A stretch of DNA of 55,586 bases from CAYUZU01 sp964448675 (GTDB lineage: Bacteria > Planctomycetota > Phycisphaerae > UBA1845 > Fen-1342). The notes beneath the pieces were generated by a model. It made no database searches. It saw only the letters and a program-made list of their open reading frames with translations, and was not told where the DNA came from. A program made the position numbers and the translations under genes. The DNA lies in the NCBI GenBank assembly GCA_964448675.1, contig CAYUZU010000031.1, positions 1 through 55,586 on the forward strand. The letters run 5' to 3'. Shown piece after piece: positions 42,021 to 50,452 of the stretch. Numbering within the stretch: the first letter of the stretch is position 1; every line of letters begins with the position of its first letter.

Positions 42021-44078
42021 ATGACCTCGAGCACGGTTTCCGTTCCCCAGTCTCTTGTGTCCGGCGCTGTGCTCGGCCCGCGGCGCGGTGTGCCGTGGCC
42101 TGCCGTCGCGCTGGCCGCCATCCTGTTGCTGGCACTCGGTTTGCGGCTCTACGCCCTTGACCGCTTCTCAACCTGGGGCGACCCGGGCTGGACCTTCACC
42201 GCCTGCACCGCCGACCACCTGGACGGCTTCTGCCACCTCCAGCAACGCCTGCTCAAGAACCACCCGCCGCTGGATCGCTTCATCCGCTTTGTCGCCATGC
42301 GGGCTTTCGGCGAGACGATGTACGTCTTCACGTTCCCCTCGGTCCTCTTCTCGGTCGCCGGTGTCGCCTGCACCTTCGCCCTTGCGCGGCACCTGCTCGA
42401 TACGCCGACGGCGCTGCTGGCAGCGCTGCTGTTGGCCCTGCACCCCGAGGACATCGACTACGCTCAGGAAGGCCGGAACTACGCCATCCTCAATACTACC
42501 GTACCGCTGGCGACGCTCCTGCTCGTCATCGCACTCGAGCGCGACCGCACCGGCGATTGGGTGCGCTACGGCGTGACCCTGGCCGCGTGCTTCTACGGCC
42601 ACCTGCTCACCGCCGGCATCGCCGTGGCCCACGCCCTGGCGTTCGGCGTGGCGCTGCTGTACGAGGTCGGCTGGCCGCGCAGGACGCGCGAACCGCGGTC
42701 GCCGCGCCGGTTGATCGTGGGTTACGTGCTCGCCGGGACCGTCGCGCTGGCGCTGTTCATGCCCTGGCTCTACGGCTACATCGAGGCGCGCTGGCCGCCC
42801 GGGTCGCAAAACGACCCCGCGGGCGACATCAATATTCTCCACCCCGCGGTCGTTGTCTGGCGTATTCTCGCGCTGAACACCCCGCACACGTCGTGGTTCA
42901 CGGCGCTGCCGGCGCTGGGCTGCGCGGCCATGCTGCTGCGCCGCGACCGCCGGGCGCTGATCCTGCCACTGATCATCATCGTGATGTGGTACCTCGCGGT
43001 CGAGATGACCAAGCGGAAGTTCTTCCACTACCGCTATGTGCATTGCCTGGCGCCACTGGTGATGATCGTGACGGCCTTCGGCATCCGCACCATCGCGGCA
43101 GGGGTGGCGCTGCTCGCGCGGCAGGCCCTCGGGTCGCACGTGCTTGCGCGCGTCGTGCTTCCGACGGTGGCCGGGCTCGTGCTGACGGGGGTCGTCGTGG
43201 CGTTCACCGTGCCCAAGGTGCGCGGTGCCTATACGCAGGGGTACGACTGGAGCGGCGACTATCGCGCCGCCGCCCGCTATCTCGAACAGCACGTCCAGCC
43301 CGGCGACGCGATCATCGTGTGGTATTGGAACATCTGCATCTTCTCCGCCTACACCGACCTGCCTGTGTACGGCGTCCGCGGCACGGGCGGCGCATCGCAC
43401 ATCGTTGAGCCGGCGCATGTCATCGAGAATCGCTGGACCGGTCTGCGCTGGGGTGAGATCCGCTACAACCGCGACAAGCCCGCGTACGACAACCGCTTGC
43501 GCGACCAGCTCTACTCACGCGGCTTCCGGCGCATCTGGCTGCTCTGGAACCAGAACGATGCCGGGCAGCACGGCGCCGCGCCGCCACTGGCCGCGCTGGA
43601 CCAGATCGCCCCGCGCCGCCCGGTGACGACCTTCGCCCGCGGCCTCTCGCTGGGCATCTACGAGGTGCCCGACACGCCGCCGTTCGAGCCGGGACCGTTC
43701 TTCGGCTGGTTCGACAGCGCCGGGCTGCATCACCTCGAGGGGCCGTACCCGCACTGGGATCTGCCGCTGGTGCGCTGGGGGATCGGGCCGCGCACCGCGC
43801 TGCGCTTCCGGAGCGATGGCCGCCCGCACACGCTGCGGGCCGCCGCCCGCCGCAACGACGCCGGCAACCAGGTCCTGACGGTTTATCTCAACGGTGACGA
43901 GGTGGGGACCTACCCGATCGGACAGGAATACGGGTTCACGCCGCTCGCGGCACGCCTGGGCACTCGGCCCGGGGTGAACGAGTTGATCATCGAATACGCG
44001 AGCGTCGACACACCCGCCACACCCGATCATCGCGCCGCCCTGTTCCGCCGCCTGCAGATCCTGCCGGCCGGTGATTGA
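42021..44078 (+). CDS. GT39/GT83-like membrane glycosyltransferase with C-terminal beta module
   Basis: A 685-aa protein. One N-terminal helix is followed by the first outer loop with STWGDPGWTFTACTADHLDG and NHPPLDRFIRF, then about ten more helices including EGRNYAILN, all typical of lipid-phosphate-sugar-dependent transferases. From about residue 400 the chain is soluble and extracytoplasmic. The last 120 residues (RWGIGPRTALRF onward) match the C-terminal module of the GT2/GT4 protein on the opposite strand. The ATG at 42021 is chosen over the upstream frame start at 41985; no Shine-Dalgarno site is seen. Its stop codon directly abuts the stop of the convergent HD-GYP gene (TGATCA). Confidence 0.85.
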   Translation: MTSSTVSVPQSLVSGAVLGPRRGVPWPAVALAAILLLALGLRLYALDRFSTWGDPGWTFTACTADHLDGFCHLQQRLLKNHPPLDRFIRFVAMRAFGETMYVFTFPSVLFSVAGVACTFALARHLLDTPTALLAALLLALHPEDIDYAQEGRNYAILNTTVPLATLLLVIALERDRTGDWVRYGVTLAACFYGHLLTAGIAVAHALAFGVALLYEVGWPRRTREPRSPRRLIVGYVLAGTVALALFMPWLYGYIEARWPPGSQNDPAGDINILHPAVVVWRILALNTPHTSWFTALPALGCAAMLLRRDRRALILPLIIIVMWYLAVEMTKRKFFHYRYVHCLAPLVMIVTAFGIRTIAAGVALLARQALGSHVLARVVLPTVAGLVLTGVVVAFTVPKVRGAYTQGYDWSGDYRAAARYLEQHVQPGDAIIVWYWNICIFSAYTDLPVYGVRGTGGASHIVEPAHVIENRWTGLRWGEIRYNRDKPAYDNRLRDQLYSRGFRRIWLLWNQNDAGQHGAAPPLAALDQIAPRRPVTTFARGLSLGIYEVPDTPPFEPGPFFGWFDSAGLHHLEGPYPHWDLPLVRWGIGPRTALRFRSDGRPHTLRAAARRNDAGNQVLTVYLNGDEVGTYPIGQEYGFTPLAARLGTRPGVNELIIEYASVDTPATPDHRAALFRRLQILPAGD

Positions 44079-45314
44079 TCAGGGGTAGAATGCGTCCAGC
44101 GGCTGGCGGAAGCGATCTCTCATGGGGACTTCTTCGCTCAGGGCCGAATACAGGAACGACAGATCCTCGCCCCGGAACGACGCGATACGGACATCGTTGC
44201 TCTCGGCCAGGTTGATGGGTTTGTCGAGCTTCTCTGGCGGAATGGGCCGGTCCTGCTCGTCGAAGGCGATGACCACGATGGGCCGAAACGGGTTACCGCG
44301 GTTGTACTTCACGACCGCCGCATAGCGATTGTCGCGCAGCCGCAGCTTGGCGCCGATCGGAAACGGCTGAATCAGTCGCACGAACGACTTCATCAGCGCC
44401 GGGTCGAAAAAGCGCCGATACGGCCCGACGGTCATCTCCCACAGCGCGCGGGCGGGCGAGCGGGCGTTGCAATAGACCTTGTCCGACGTCGCTGAACAAT
44501 ACGCGTCGGCGATGCGCAGGATGCGGGCGAATACGTGGAGCTTGTCCCGCGGCAGTTTGTTGGGATAGCCCTCGCCCGCGTAGTTCTCGTGGTGCGTCCG
44601 GACGACCGTGCGGGCCACCGACGAGAAGCTCTCGGGCAGCATCGCCATTGACGCGGTGGGATGCTCGCGGATGGCGTTGTTGTCTTCTTCGGACAGCGAG
44701 CGATCCGGCTTGTGGATGTGCTCGAGCTGCAGCAGGCTGAGATCCATCACCAGTGCAGCCAGTCCCAGCGGAACGAGATCGATCGCGTGCTGTTCCTTCA
44801 GCCCCGACACGCGCGTCTGCCGCTTGCGCTCGGCCGATACGTAATCGAGCGCCGACGAGCCCAGCAGCATGCTGAGGTAAAAGACGTTGCCGACATGCGT
44901 GCCGAAGTGGCCGTGGCCGTCCAGGCACTCCATCACCAGCGCGGCCGACGTCGGGTTGCCCTTCAGGAAGTCCATCAGATCGTTGACGGTAGTCTCCAGC
45001 ACGCGGAAGTCGGTCTCCTTCAGCATGGTCCGCTCGGCGAAGCGACTCTTGACCTCCGACATCGAGTGGTTGACCTTCTTCTGGATCTCCGCCGCGACCG
45101 CCCGCTCCTTCGAGTCATCCTGAAATTCCACCTTGTGATCCAGGACCGGGTCCTCGACGCGCACGCTGAGCGTCGGATAGCGACGATGCAGCACCTCGAT
45201 GTCGCCTGCGCTCAGGGCCTTGCCGGCCTGAAGCATGACGCGCCCGTTCGCGGTGATCGGCGCATACAGCTTCATACCCGCTTTCAAGTCAGTCGTCGGA
45301 ACCAGCAAGGGCAT
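44079..45314 (-). CDS. Degenerate HD-GYP domain protein
   Basis: A 411-aa protein. The N-terminal 100 residues are a linker (DLKAGMKLYAPI, as in other HD-GYP proteins). The HD-GYP core shows H140 and a good GYP signature HHENYAGEGYP (241-251), plus RILRIADAYCS (D270). But the position of the defining HD pair reads LAALVMDLSL (M190-D191), so the metal-ligand His is lost. It may be an inactive c-di-GMP-binding or scaffold relative instead of a phosphodiesterase, or rely on other ligands. The C-terminal part (about 310-360) is a beta-rich tail also seen in this family. The gene converges on the glycosyltransferase gene with no gap. Confidence 0.85.
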   Translation of the reverse strand: MPLLVPTTDLKAGMKLYAPITANGRVMLQAGKALSAGDIEVLHRRYPTLSVRVEDPVLDHKVEFQDDSKERAVAAEIQKKVNHSMSEVKSRFAERTMLKETDFRVLETTVNDLMDFLKGNPTSAALVMECLDGHGHFGTHVGNVFYLSMLLGSSALDYVSAERKRQTRVSGLKEQHAIDLVPLGLAALVMDLSLLQLEHIHKPDRSLSEEDNNAIREHPTASMAMLPESFSSVARTVVRTHHENYAGEGYPNKLPRDKLHVFARILRIADAYCSATSDKVYCNARSPARALWEMTVGPYRRFFDPALMKSFVRLIQPFPIGAKLRLRDNRYAAVVKYNRGNPFRPIVVIAFDEQDRPIPPEKLDKPINLAESNDVRIASFRGEDLSFLYSALSEEVPMRDRFRQPLDAFYP

Positions 45315-45655
45315 AAGGCAGCAAACCTCCGGCGGCCGGGCCGCGCGTCCGGAACACTGATCGGTTCGTCACCACACCGCGCGAGCGGGTGTGGTTTCGG
45401 CTTTCAGCGGCGTCCGCATCCGGGGTCGGATCACTCGCTTCTCTGGCCGAGCACAGGAGACCTCGTCTCCTTCGGCTCCCCCCCGTCGGTGCGGCGCGGT
45501 TCCGGTCGGCGGCAGGCTGCGCGGCCGAACTCGCGTCCATCTGTGTCATCGACTCAGCCGGGCTGGCTCTTTTAACAATACGATACGTTCCAGAAACGGC
45601 GCCGCGCCCGCGTTGTTCCCGCGGCCGCAACACCCCGGGGAGTGCTTTATCGGCG
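45315..45655. other. 341-base intergenic region between the HD-GYP gene and imuB
   Basis: No gene is supported; open frames here are short, Arg/Pro-rich and overlap genes at the edges. Two hairpins are visible: ACCACACC...GGTGTGGT (45371-45395, 8-bp stem, 9-base loop) and AGGAGA-CCTCG-TCTCCT (45455-45471). A small AT-rich patch at about 45567-45580 (TTTTAACAATACGATACG) could hold the - strand promoter of the HD-GYP gene, but no -35/-10 pair is convincing. Confidence 0.5.
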
Positions 45656-47212
45656 TCAGGCAAACACGCCATGCAGGTACCATTGGCCCCGGCCCGGGTG
45701 GCGATAAACCCACCACTGGGCGCCGCTTTCGACCAGTACCCGGAAGTAATCCCGCCGCACGTCCGGCCCACGCCACCAGCCGGTCTCGATGCGCTCCGGG
45801 CCGGTAGCGTGCACGATGGTATGCTCAACGCCGCGATACGCGAGCCAGGTAGGGGGGCCGTCGGGCACCAGAGCGATCACGCGGATCGGAACCGGTCGCG
45901 AAAACAGCCGCACCGGCCGCCGATGCCATCGGGGAGCCATGGCCGGCGCCGGACCGCCGACCGATTCGCTGTTTTCGGACGTGGCCGGTCCGAGATCGGG
46001 TTCCGGCGCGCTGCCAGCCTCGGCGACCGGGAGATAACGGAAGGCCATTTCAGGCTGATGATCATCCACCAGGCGCGGACGCACGATCGCCTCATACCCC
46101 AGCCGGCTCGCCAGCCGATCGAGCAGACACCCCAGCGCCTCGTCATCGCCGGGCTCGAATGGCTCGAACAACGCGCCCTGCCGGCCGCGGTAATGCGAGG
46201 TGTCGCGCGCTACCAGCACCAGCCCCGTGATTCCCGCTGACAGATCCACCGCTTCCAGCCGCTGGGCCAGCAGGCCGGCGACGTGTGCCGGCGCACGCGA
46301 GGCCCGGGCCAGCGCGATCGACAACACCAGCGGCGCCCGCTCCTCAAAATACAACACGCATTGCAGCCGGCGCAGCGCCGCCTCGGCCTGCTGCACCTGT
46401 GCGAACACATCCACCAACAACCGTTCGGCCACCGCCAGGATCGTCGCGCGATCCGCCAGCGGGCCGTCAAACGCCCGCCCCGCTCGCGGCGGATCATCGG
46501 GCCGGTGCGGCGAAACGCCCTCAAACGTCTCGCCCAGCGCCTGTTGCAGCCGTCGAACCAACGCACGGCCAAATCGCGCAGGCAGCGTATGACGCGGCAA
46601 CGTCAGCAGGTCGCCAATTGTGCGCACCCCCAACGTATCGAGCTGCTGCGCCGTCCGCGGGTCGATCCGCAAGGCAGCGGGCGGCAGCGGCGCGAGATAG
46701 GCGCTGCCCTGTCCCGGCGGGACAATTATCTGCCGGTCGGTGCCGGCGCTGGCCAGGGCACAGGCGGCGCCCACGGTATCCGCAATCGCCGCCCGGGCGC
46801 GGAAGCCCTGTTGCGCCAGCCCGGTCACCGCCTGGTGGGCAATGTTCTCCTCTCCTCCGAAGAGCAACGCGCAACCGGTGATATCCACCAGCAGGACATT
46901 CGGTTCGACCGCTTCGACGATCGGACTGAAACGAATGGCCCAGTCCGCCAGGCGACACAATGTCGTCTGGTCCTGCAGTGGCGCATACGGCTGCGCCACC
47001 AGCGCCGGTGCGATCGCCTGCGCCTGCCCCAGCGACAAACCCGGCCGCACCCCCAACCGCCGGGCCGCCGGACACACCTGCGCCACCACGAGCGACGCGC
47101 CCACCGATCGCGTCAGCACCAGCGGGCGTTGCGCGTTATCCGCTGGCGCGTCGTCGCGCCATGCACGCTCGGTCGACAAGTACGGCAGAACCAGACTCAG
47201 AATCCGCCGCAT
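45656..47212 (-). CDS. imuB: ImuB, DNA polymerase Y-family protein of the mutagenesis cassette
   Basis: A 518-aa protein. It has the ImuB-type Y-family fold: a start with MRRILSLVLPYLSTERA, then LVDITGCALLFGGEENIAHQ, LDTLGVRTIGDLLTLPR (helix-hairpin-helix) and a long C-terminal part ending GQWYLHGVFA. ImuB lacks polymerase activity and links ImuA and the error-prone DnaE2 to the sliding clamp during SOS mutagenesis. The ATG at 47212 lies within the end of imuA, a 77-base overlap, showing tight translational coupling. The frame is open to 47251, but the family N-terminus begins at 47212. No dnaE2 is visible in this window. Confidence 0.9.
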   Translation of the reverse strand: MRRILSLVLPYLSTERAWRDDAPADNAQRPLVLTRSVGASLVVAQVCPAARRLGVRPGLSLGQAQAIAPALVAQPYAPLQDQTTLCRLADWAIRFSPIVEAVEPNVLLVDITGCALLFGGEENIAHQAVTGLAQQGFRARAAIADTVGAACALASAGTDRQIIVPPGQGSAYLAPLPPAALRIDPRTAQQLDTLGVRTIGDLLTLPRHTLPARFGRALVRRLQQALGETFEGVSPHRPDDPPRAGRAFDGPLADRATILAVAERLLVDVFAQVQQAEAALRRLQCVLYFEERAPLVLSIALARASRAPAHVAGLLAQRLEAVDLSAGITGLVLVARDTSHYRGRQGALFEPFEPGDDEALGCLLDRLASRLGYEAIVRPRLVDDHQPEMAFRYLPVAEAGSAPEPDLGPATSENSESVGGPAPAMAPRWHRRPVRLFSRPVPIRVIALVPDGPPTWLAYRGVEHTIVHATGPERIETGWWRGPDVRRDYFRVLVESGAQWWVYRHPGRGQWYLHGVFA

Positions 47213-47987
47213 CGGGCAACTCCACCACAAACGGCTCACGCGGCTGTCCATCCCGTAGCTTGAGCACGCTCACACGCAACCGGCGGCAACCATGCAGCCC
47301 GGGCAACGGATCAAACCGCAGCCGGCTGGCCGCGAAAGTCGGTTCGCCCTGCACGTCCCCCCGCAGCACGAACATCAGCCCGCGGCCAGCTTCGGCAGCG
47401 AGCTGCAAGCGGCGCGACGCCCGGGCATCGAGGCGGCGCAGCGGCAGAACCACCGCGGCGGCTGCCTGGCAACGCAGCGTCTGCTCAGCCACCCACAACG
47501 CATCCGCCACACGCGATGCCCGCACAACCATCAGCCGCCCCAGCGGCACCCCCAACGCCGGCAACGCGGGCGGATACAGGTCCTCCGTCGTGTCGATGTA
47601 GAAAACCCACTTGTGCGCCCCGGCGGCGTGGGCGGCCGTTCGCAGCGCCACGGTGCGAACCGCCGCCCCTTCACAGCCCGCGACCAGCTCATGGACAGCA
47701 CCGGTCGCGAACCCGCCGCCCAGGGCCGCGTCCAGCGGAGCCAGACCGCTGGGACGCCGTGTGGATACAGGTCGTCCGCGGGAGCGCATCTGCGAGATGT
47801 GACGAGCGAGTCGCGCTAACCGCGGATGGTCCGGCATCCAGGCCAGGCCCGGATGTGCGTTCAGCGTTTCATCTTGATCTGTCTGGCCCGCAGCCGCATG
47901 CCGCGCGGCCTCCCCCTCTATTTGCCCTGCCGTAGCGGGGCGCACCGCGGGCGCAGCCTGAATGTCCATTTCCGTCAACGATGGCAT
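47136..47987 (-). CDS. imuA: ImuA, RecA-like protein of the mutagenesis cassette
   Basis: A 283-aa protein. The RecA/SulA-like core includes RRPSGLAPLDAALGGGFATG and VHELVAG, then KWVFYIDTTEDLYPPALPALG and VLPLRRLDARASRRLQLAAE. The normal RecA P-loop (GxxxxGKT) is replaced by AGCEGAAVRTVAL, as in other ImuA proteins. ImuA supports translesion synthesis with ImuB and DnaE2. The ATG at 47987 is preferred over the open frame to 48137, because the promoter at 48040-48068 would put the transcript start near 48033. It overlaps imuB by 77 bases. About 90 residues at the N-terminus are low in conservation and may be disordered. Confidence 0.88.
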   Translation of the reverse strand: MPSLTEMDIQAAPAVRPATAGQIEGEAARHAAAGQTDQDETLNAHPGLAWMPDHPRLARLARHISQMRSRGRPVSTRRPSGLAPLDAALGGGFATGAVHELVAGCEGAAVRTVALRTAAHAAGAHKWVFYIDTTEDLYPPALPALGVPLGRLMVVRASRVADALWVAEQTLRCQAAAAVVLPLRRLDARASRRLQLAAEAGRGLMFVLRGDVQGEPTFAASRLRFDPLPGLHGCRRLRVSVLKLRDGQPREPFVVELPDAADSESGSAVLVDRACMARRRASG

Positions 47988-48039
47988 GTTCCGTTCCCAC
48001 TGATGGCGGGTGCTGTCCCGCTCCAACTGAGGTGCCCTA

Positions 48040-48068
48040 ACTATAACCGAACTTTGGCGGCGGGTCAA
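48040..48068 (-). promoter_or_regulatory. Promoter of imuA-imuB
   Basis: On the - strand TTGACC (48068-48063), exactly 17 bases, TATAGT (48045-48040); each hexamer matches the consensus at 5 of 6. It is the best promoter in the window. Transcription would start near 48033, about 46 bases before imuA. Nearby AGTTC motifs could belong to a LexA site, but I do not know the operator of this lineage. Confidence 0.6.
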
Positions 48069-48166
48069 ACTGGAACTGCGATTTTGCCAGTCCGGCCGGC
48101 ATGGCGTGGCCCCCGCCACCATCCCTGTTCCCCTCACCGCGGTTGCCGGGTACCGTGACCCGCCGA

Positions 48167-49657
48167 ATGAAGACCACGCTCCTCGCCAATCTTTCCAGCA
48201 ACCTCCAGGCGGCCGGCCGGTTCCTCGCCGACCCCGTCGCCAACACGCGCTGGGACCAGTGGCGCGAGTTCTGGCTCGCCCAGATCTTCGACGAACGCTT
48301 CGTCGTCCTGTGGTTTCTCCCGCTGCTCCCGCTCCTCCTGCTCACCGCCGGCCGCAATCTCCGCCTGGCCATCGTCGCCACCGGGCTGATCTTTCTCGGA
48401 TACACGTTCGGGGTCGCGTACGCCGGCTTCTGGCTGCTCAACGCCATCGCGTTCTACTACCTCGCCGAGTGGTTCGCCCGCGAGTGCCGTCGCACCGACA
48501 TCTGGCCCAAGGCCCCCGTCGTCGGCGCCACCCTCATCGTCGGCGGCTGGCACGTCGTCACCATGCTGCTGCACGAAATCGAACTGCCCGGCAGCGTCAC
48601 CGCCTGGCTCTATACCCATGCCCGCTGGATCTTTCCCCTGGGCACGCGCGGCCTCACCTGGGAGCCGCGCTTCGACTTGATGTACGAAGAAGCCGTCGAC
48701 GGTCCGCCCCAGCTCTTCTACGCCATCTTCTGGAACATCCACAACATCGGGACGGCGTACTTCACCGTGCGCATGCTGCACTACTTCTCGGAGATCAAGC
48801 GCGACCACCTCCCCGCCCAACGCCGCACACTGCTCAACTTCCTCTCCTGGATTTGCTACGCACCGAACCTCATCCAGGGCCCAATCGAACGCTTCGAGCC
48901 GTTCCACGACGAGATCGATACCTGCCACCAGCGCCGTTCGTGGGACAACGTCCTGCCCGCGCTCTACCGCATCAGCCTCGGCATCGCCAAAAGCCTGGCC
49001 ATGACATTGTGGACGCTGCCGTTCCTGCGCGAGGTCATGCGCCTCGGCACCGACGCCAACTACTACAAGACACCACAACAGATCGACAGCACATTCGTGC
49101 TGTACGTCGGCGTGGCCGTCCACCTGACCTGGCTCTACCTGGGATTCAGCGGCTACTGCGACGTGTCGGCCGGCCTGGCCCGCCTGCTGGGCTACCGCCA
49201 GATCGAAAACTTCAACAAGCCCTGGCTGGCCACCAGCCTGCGCGATATGTGGCGCCGCTGGCACATCAGTCTCTCATTCATCTTGCGCGACTATGTCTAC
49301 ATCGCCCTCGGCGGCAACCGGCGCCACGTCGTGCTCAACCTGTGCGTGACCTTCTTCCTCTGCGGCATCTGGCACTGGCTGATGGTCAAGGTCGGGGTCT
49401 GGGGCCTGGTCATGGGACTGATGGTGGCCGTCAATCACCTCTGGGTGCAATGGATGAAGCGACTTGACGAACAGCCCCACGTCGGTCTCGGCCGCCTGCG
49501 CCAACGCTGGCTGCGCTGGCACCCCCTGCCAACCATCTGCGCCTGGCTCATCACCCAACACGCGTTCATGTGGTCAATCCTGGTGCTCTTCGGCGGCGGC
49601 GCGATTTATCGCGTGCCGTTGGAATTGCTGCGCCGCTTCTGGATGTGGCTGACCTGA
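48167..49657 (+). CDS. MBOAT-family membrane O-acyltransferase
   Basis: A 496-aa polytopic protein with about ten helices. The MBOAT signatures are MWRRWHISLSFILRDYVYIA (with LGGNRR after it) and FFLCGIWHW, whose His is the likely catalytic residue; FSGYCDVSAGLARLLG also fits the AlgI/DltB-like group. Such enzymes move acyl groups across the membrane to polysaccharides or other envelope molecules. A partner exported esterase/SGNH or AlgJ-like protein is often next door, but none is seen here. The ATG at 48167 is chosen; the frame is open to 48101, but the extra residues are Pro-rich and lie close to the divergent imuA promoter. Confidence 0.9.
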   Translation: MKTTLLANLSSNLQAAGRFLADPVANTRWDQWREFWLAQIFDERFVVLWFLPLLPLLLLTAGRNLRLAIVATGLIFLGYTFGVAYAGFWLLNAIAFYYLAEWFARECRRTDIWPKAPVVGATLIVGGWHVVTMLLHEIELPGSVTAWLYTHARWIFPLGTRGLTWEPRFDLMYEEAVDGPPQLFYAIFWNIHNIGTAYFTVRMLHYFSEIKRDHLPAQRRTLLNFLSWICYAPNLIQGPIERFEPFHDEIDTCHQRRSWDNVLPALYRISLGIAKSLAMTLWTLPFLREVMRLGTDANYYKTPQQIDSTFVLYVGVAVHLTWLYLGFSGYCDVSAGLARLLGYRQIENFNKPWLATSLRDMWRRWHISLSFILRDYVYIALGGNRRHVVLNLCVTFFLCGIWHWLMVKVGVWGLVMGLMVAVNHLWVQWMKRLDEQPHVGLGRLRQRWLRWHPLPTICAWLITQHAFMWSILVLFGGGAIYRVPLELLRRFWMWLT

Positions 49658-49814
49658 CCCCGGTGGTGGCGTAACCGGGATGCTCCCGAAAAAGCTGCGT
49701 CGTTGACCCCCCGCACGGCCGATCGAATAATAGACCGCGGTGAAGACGCGGGCCCCCGGCGGCCGGTACGCGCCGCGGTTCGTTGCTTGGTGCGGACTAT
49801 CGGAGACACGGCAC

Positions 49815-50264
49815 GTGCGAACGCAAGATGGCGGCAGACCGGTCGAGATCCTGCTGGTCGAGAGCGACCCTGCCGATGCGCGGCTGGCCCAGGCCACGCT
49901 CGACGAGAGCAAGCTGTTGAATCGACTTCACGTGGTCCCGGATGGCCCGGCGGCGCTCGCCTTTCTGCGGCGCGAGGGCCGTTACGCGGAAGCGCCCCGT
50001 CCCGACCTGATCCTGCTCGACCTGGACCTGCCCCACCACGGGGGGCAGAATGTGCTGGCCGACATCAAGGCGGATTCGGCCCTCAGCCGCATCCCAGTGG
50101 TCGTGCTGGCGGCGGCGGGCAGCGAGGATGACATCACGCGCGGCTACGATTTGCAAGCCAACTGTTTCATCTCCAAGCCGATCGATCTCGAGCAATTCAC
50201 GCGCATTGTGAAGTGCATTGAGGGGTTCTGGCTCTCCATCGTGACCCTCCCGCCCCGGCAGTGA
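49815..50264 (+). CDS. Single-domain response regulator
   Basis: A 149-aa REC protein of the Rcp1-like group. The acidic pocket is EILLVESD with D18; the phosphoacceptor is D69 in LILLDLDLP, and K121 lies in FISKPIDLEQF. The usual Thr/Ser after beta-4 (LTTS in relatives) reads LAAAG, so the switch hydroxyl is missing. There is no output domain, so it probably relays to another protein. The start is GTG 49815, with GGAG about nine bases upstream, chosen over the ATG at 49740. The downstream hybrid kinase is 188 bases away on the same strand and is the likely partner. Confidence 0.9.
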   Translation: MRTQDGGRPVEILLVESDPADARLAQATLDESKLLNRLHVVPDGPAALAFLRREGRYAEAPRPDLILLDLDLPHHGGQNVLADIKADSALSRIPVVVLAAAGSEDDITRGYDLQANCFISKPIDLEQFTRIVKCIEGFWLSIVTLPPRQ

Positions 50265-50452
50265 GCCTCCTCCCCAGCCGATCGGGGGCGCATGGGTTGC
50301 CGCTCGGCCTGCGCAGACTCTGCGCGGCCGGGTGGAACGCCCACCTTACTAGGAATTTAGCCGAGTCGTTTGGCCGATAATTATTTACGGCCGAAATCGC
50401 TGCGGATGCGCCGCGGCGAAGCATAGGGAACCGCCGTGAATGGACTGACGAG

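Noticed and set aside
45289..45828. Possible small - strand gene in the gap before the HD-GYP gene
   Set aside because: The frame overlaps the HD-GYP and imuB coding regions at its ends and is Arg/Ala-rich without motif or ribosome site.
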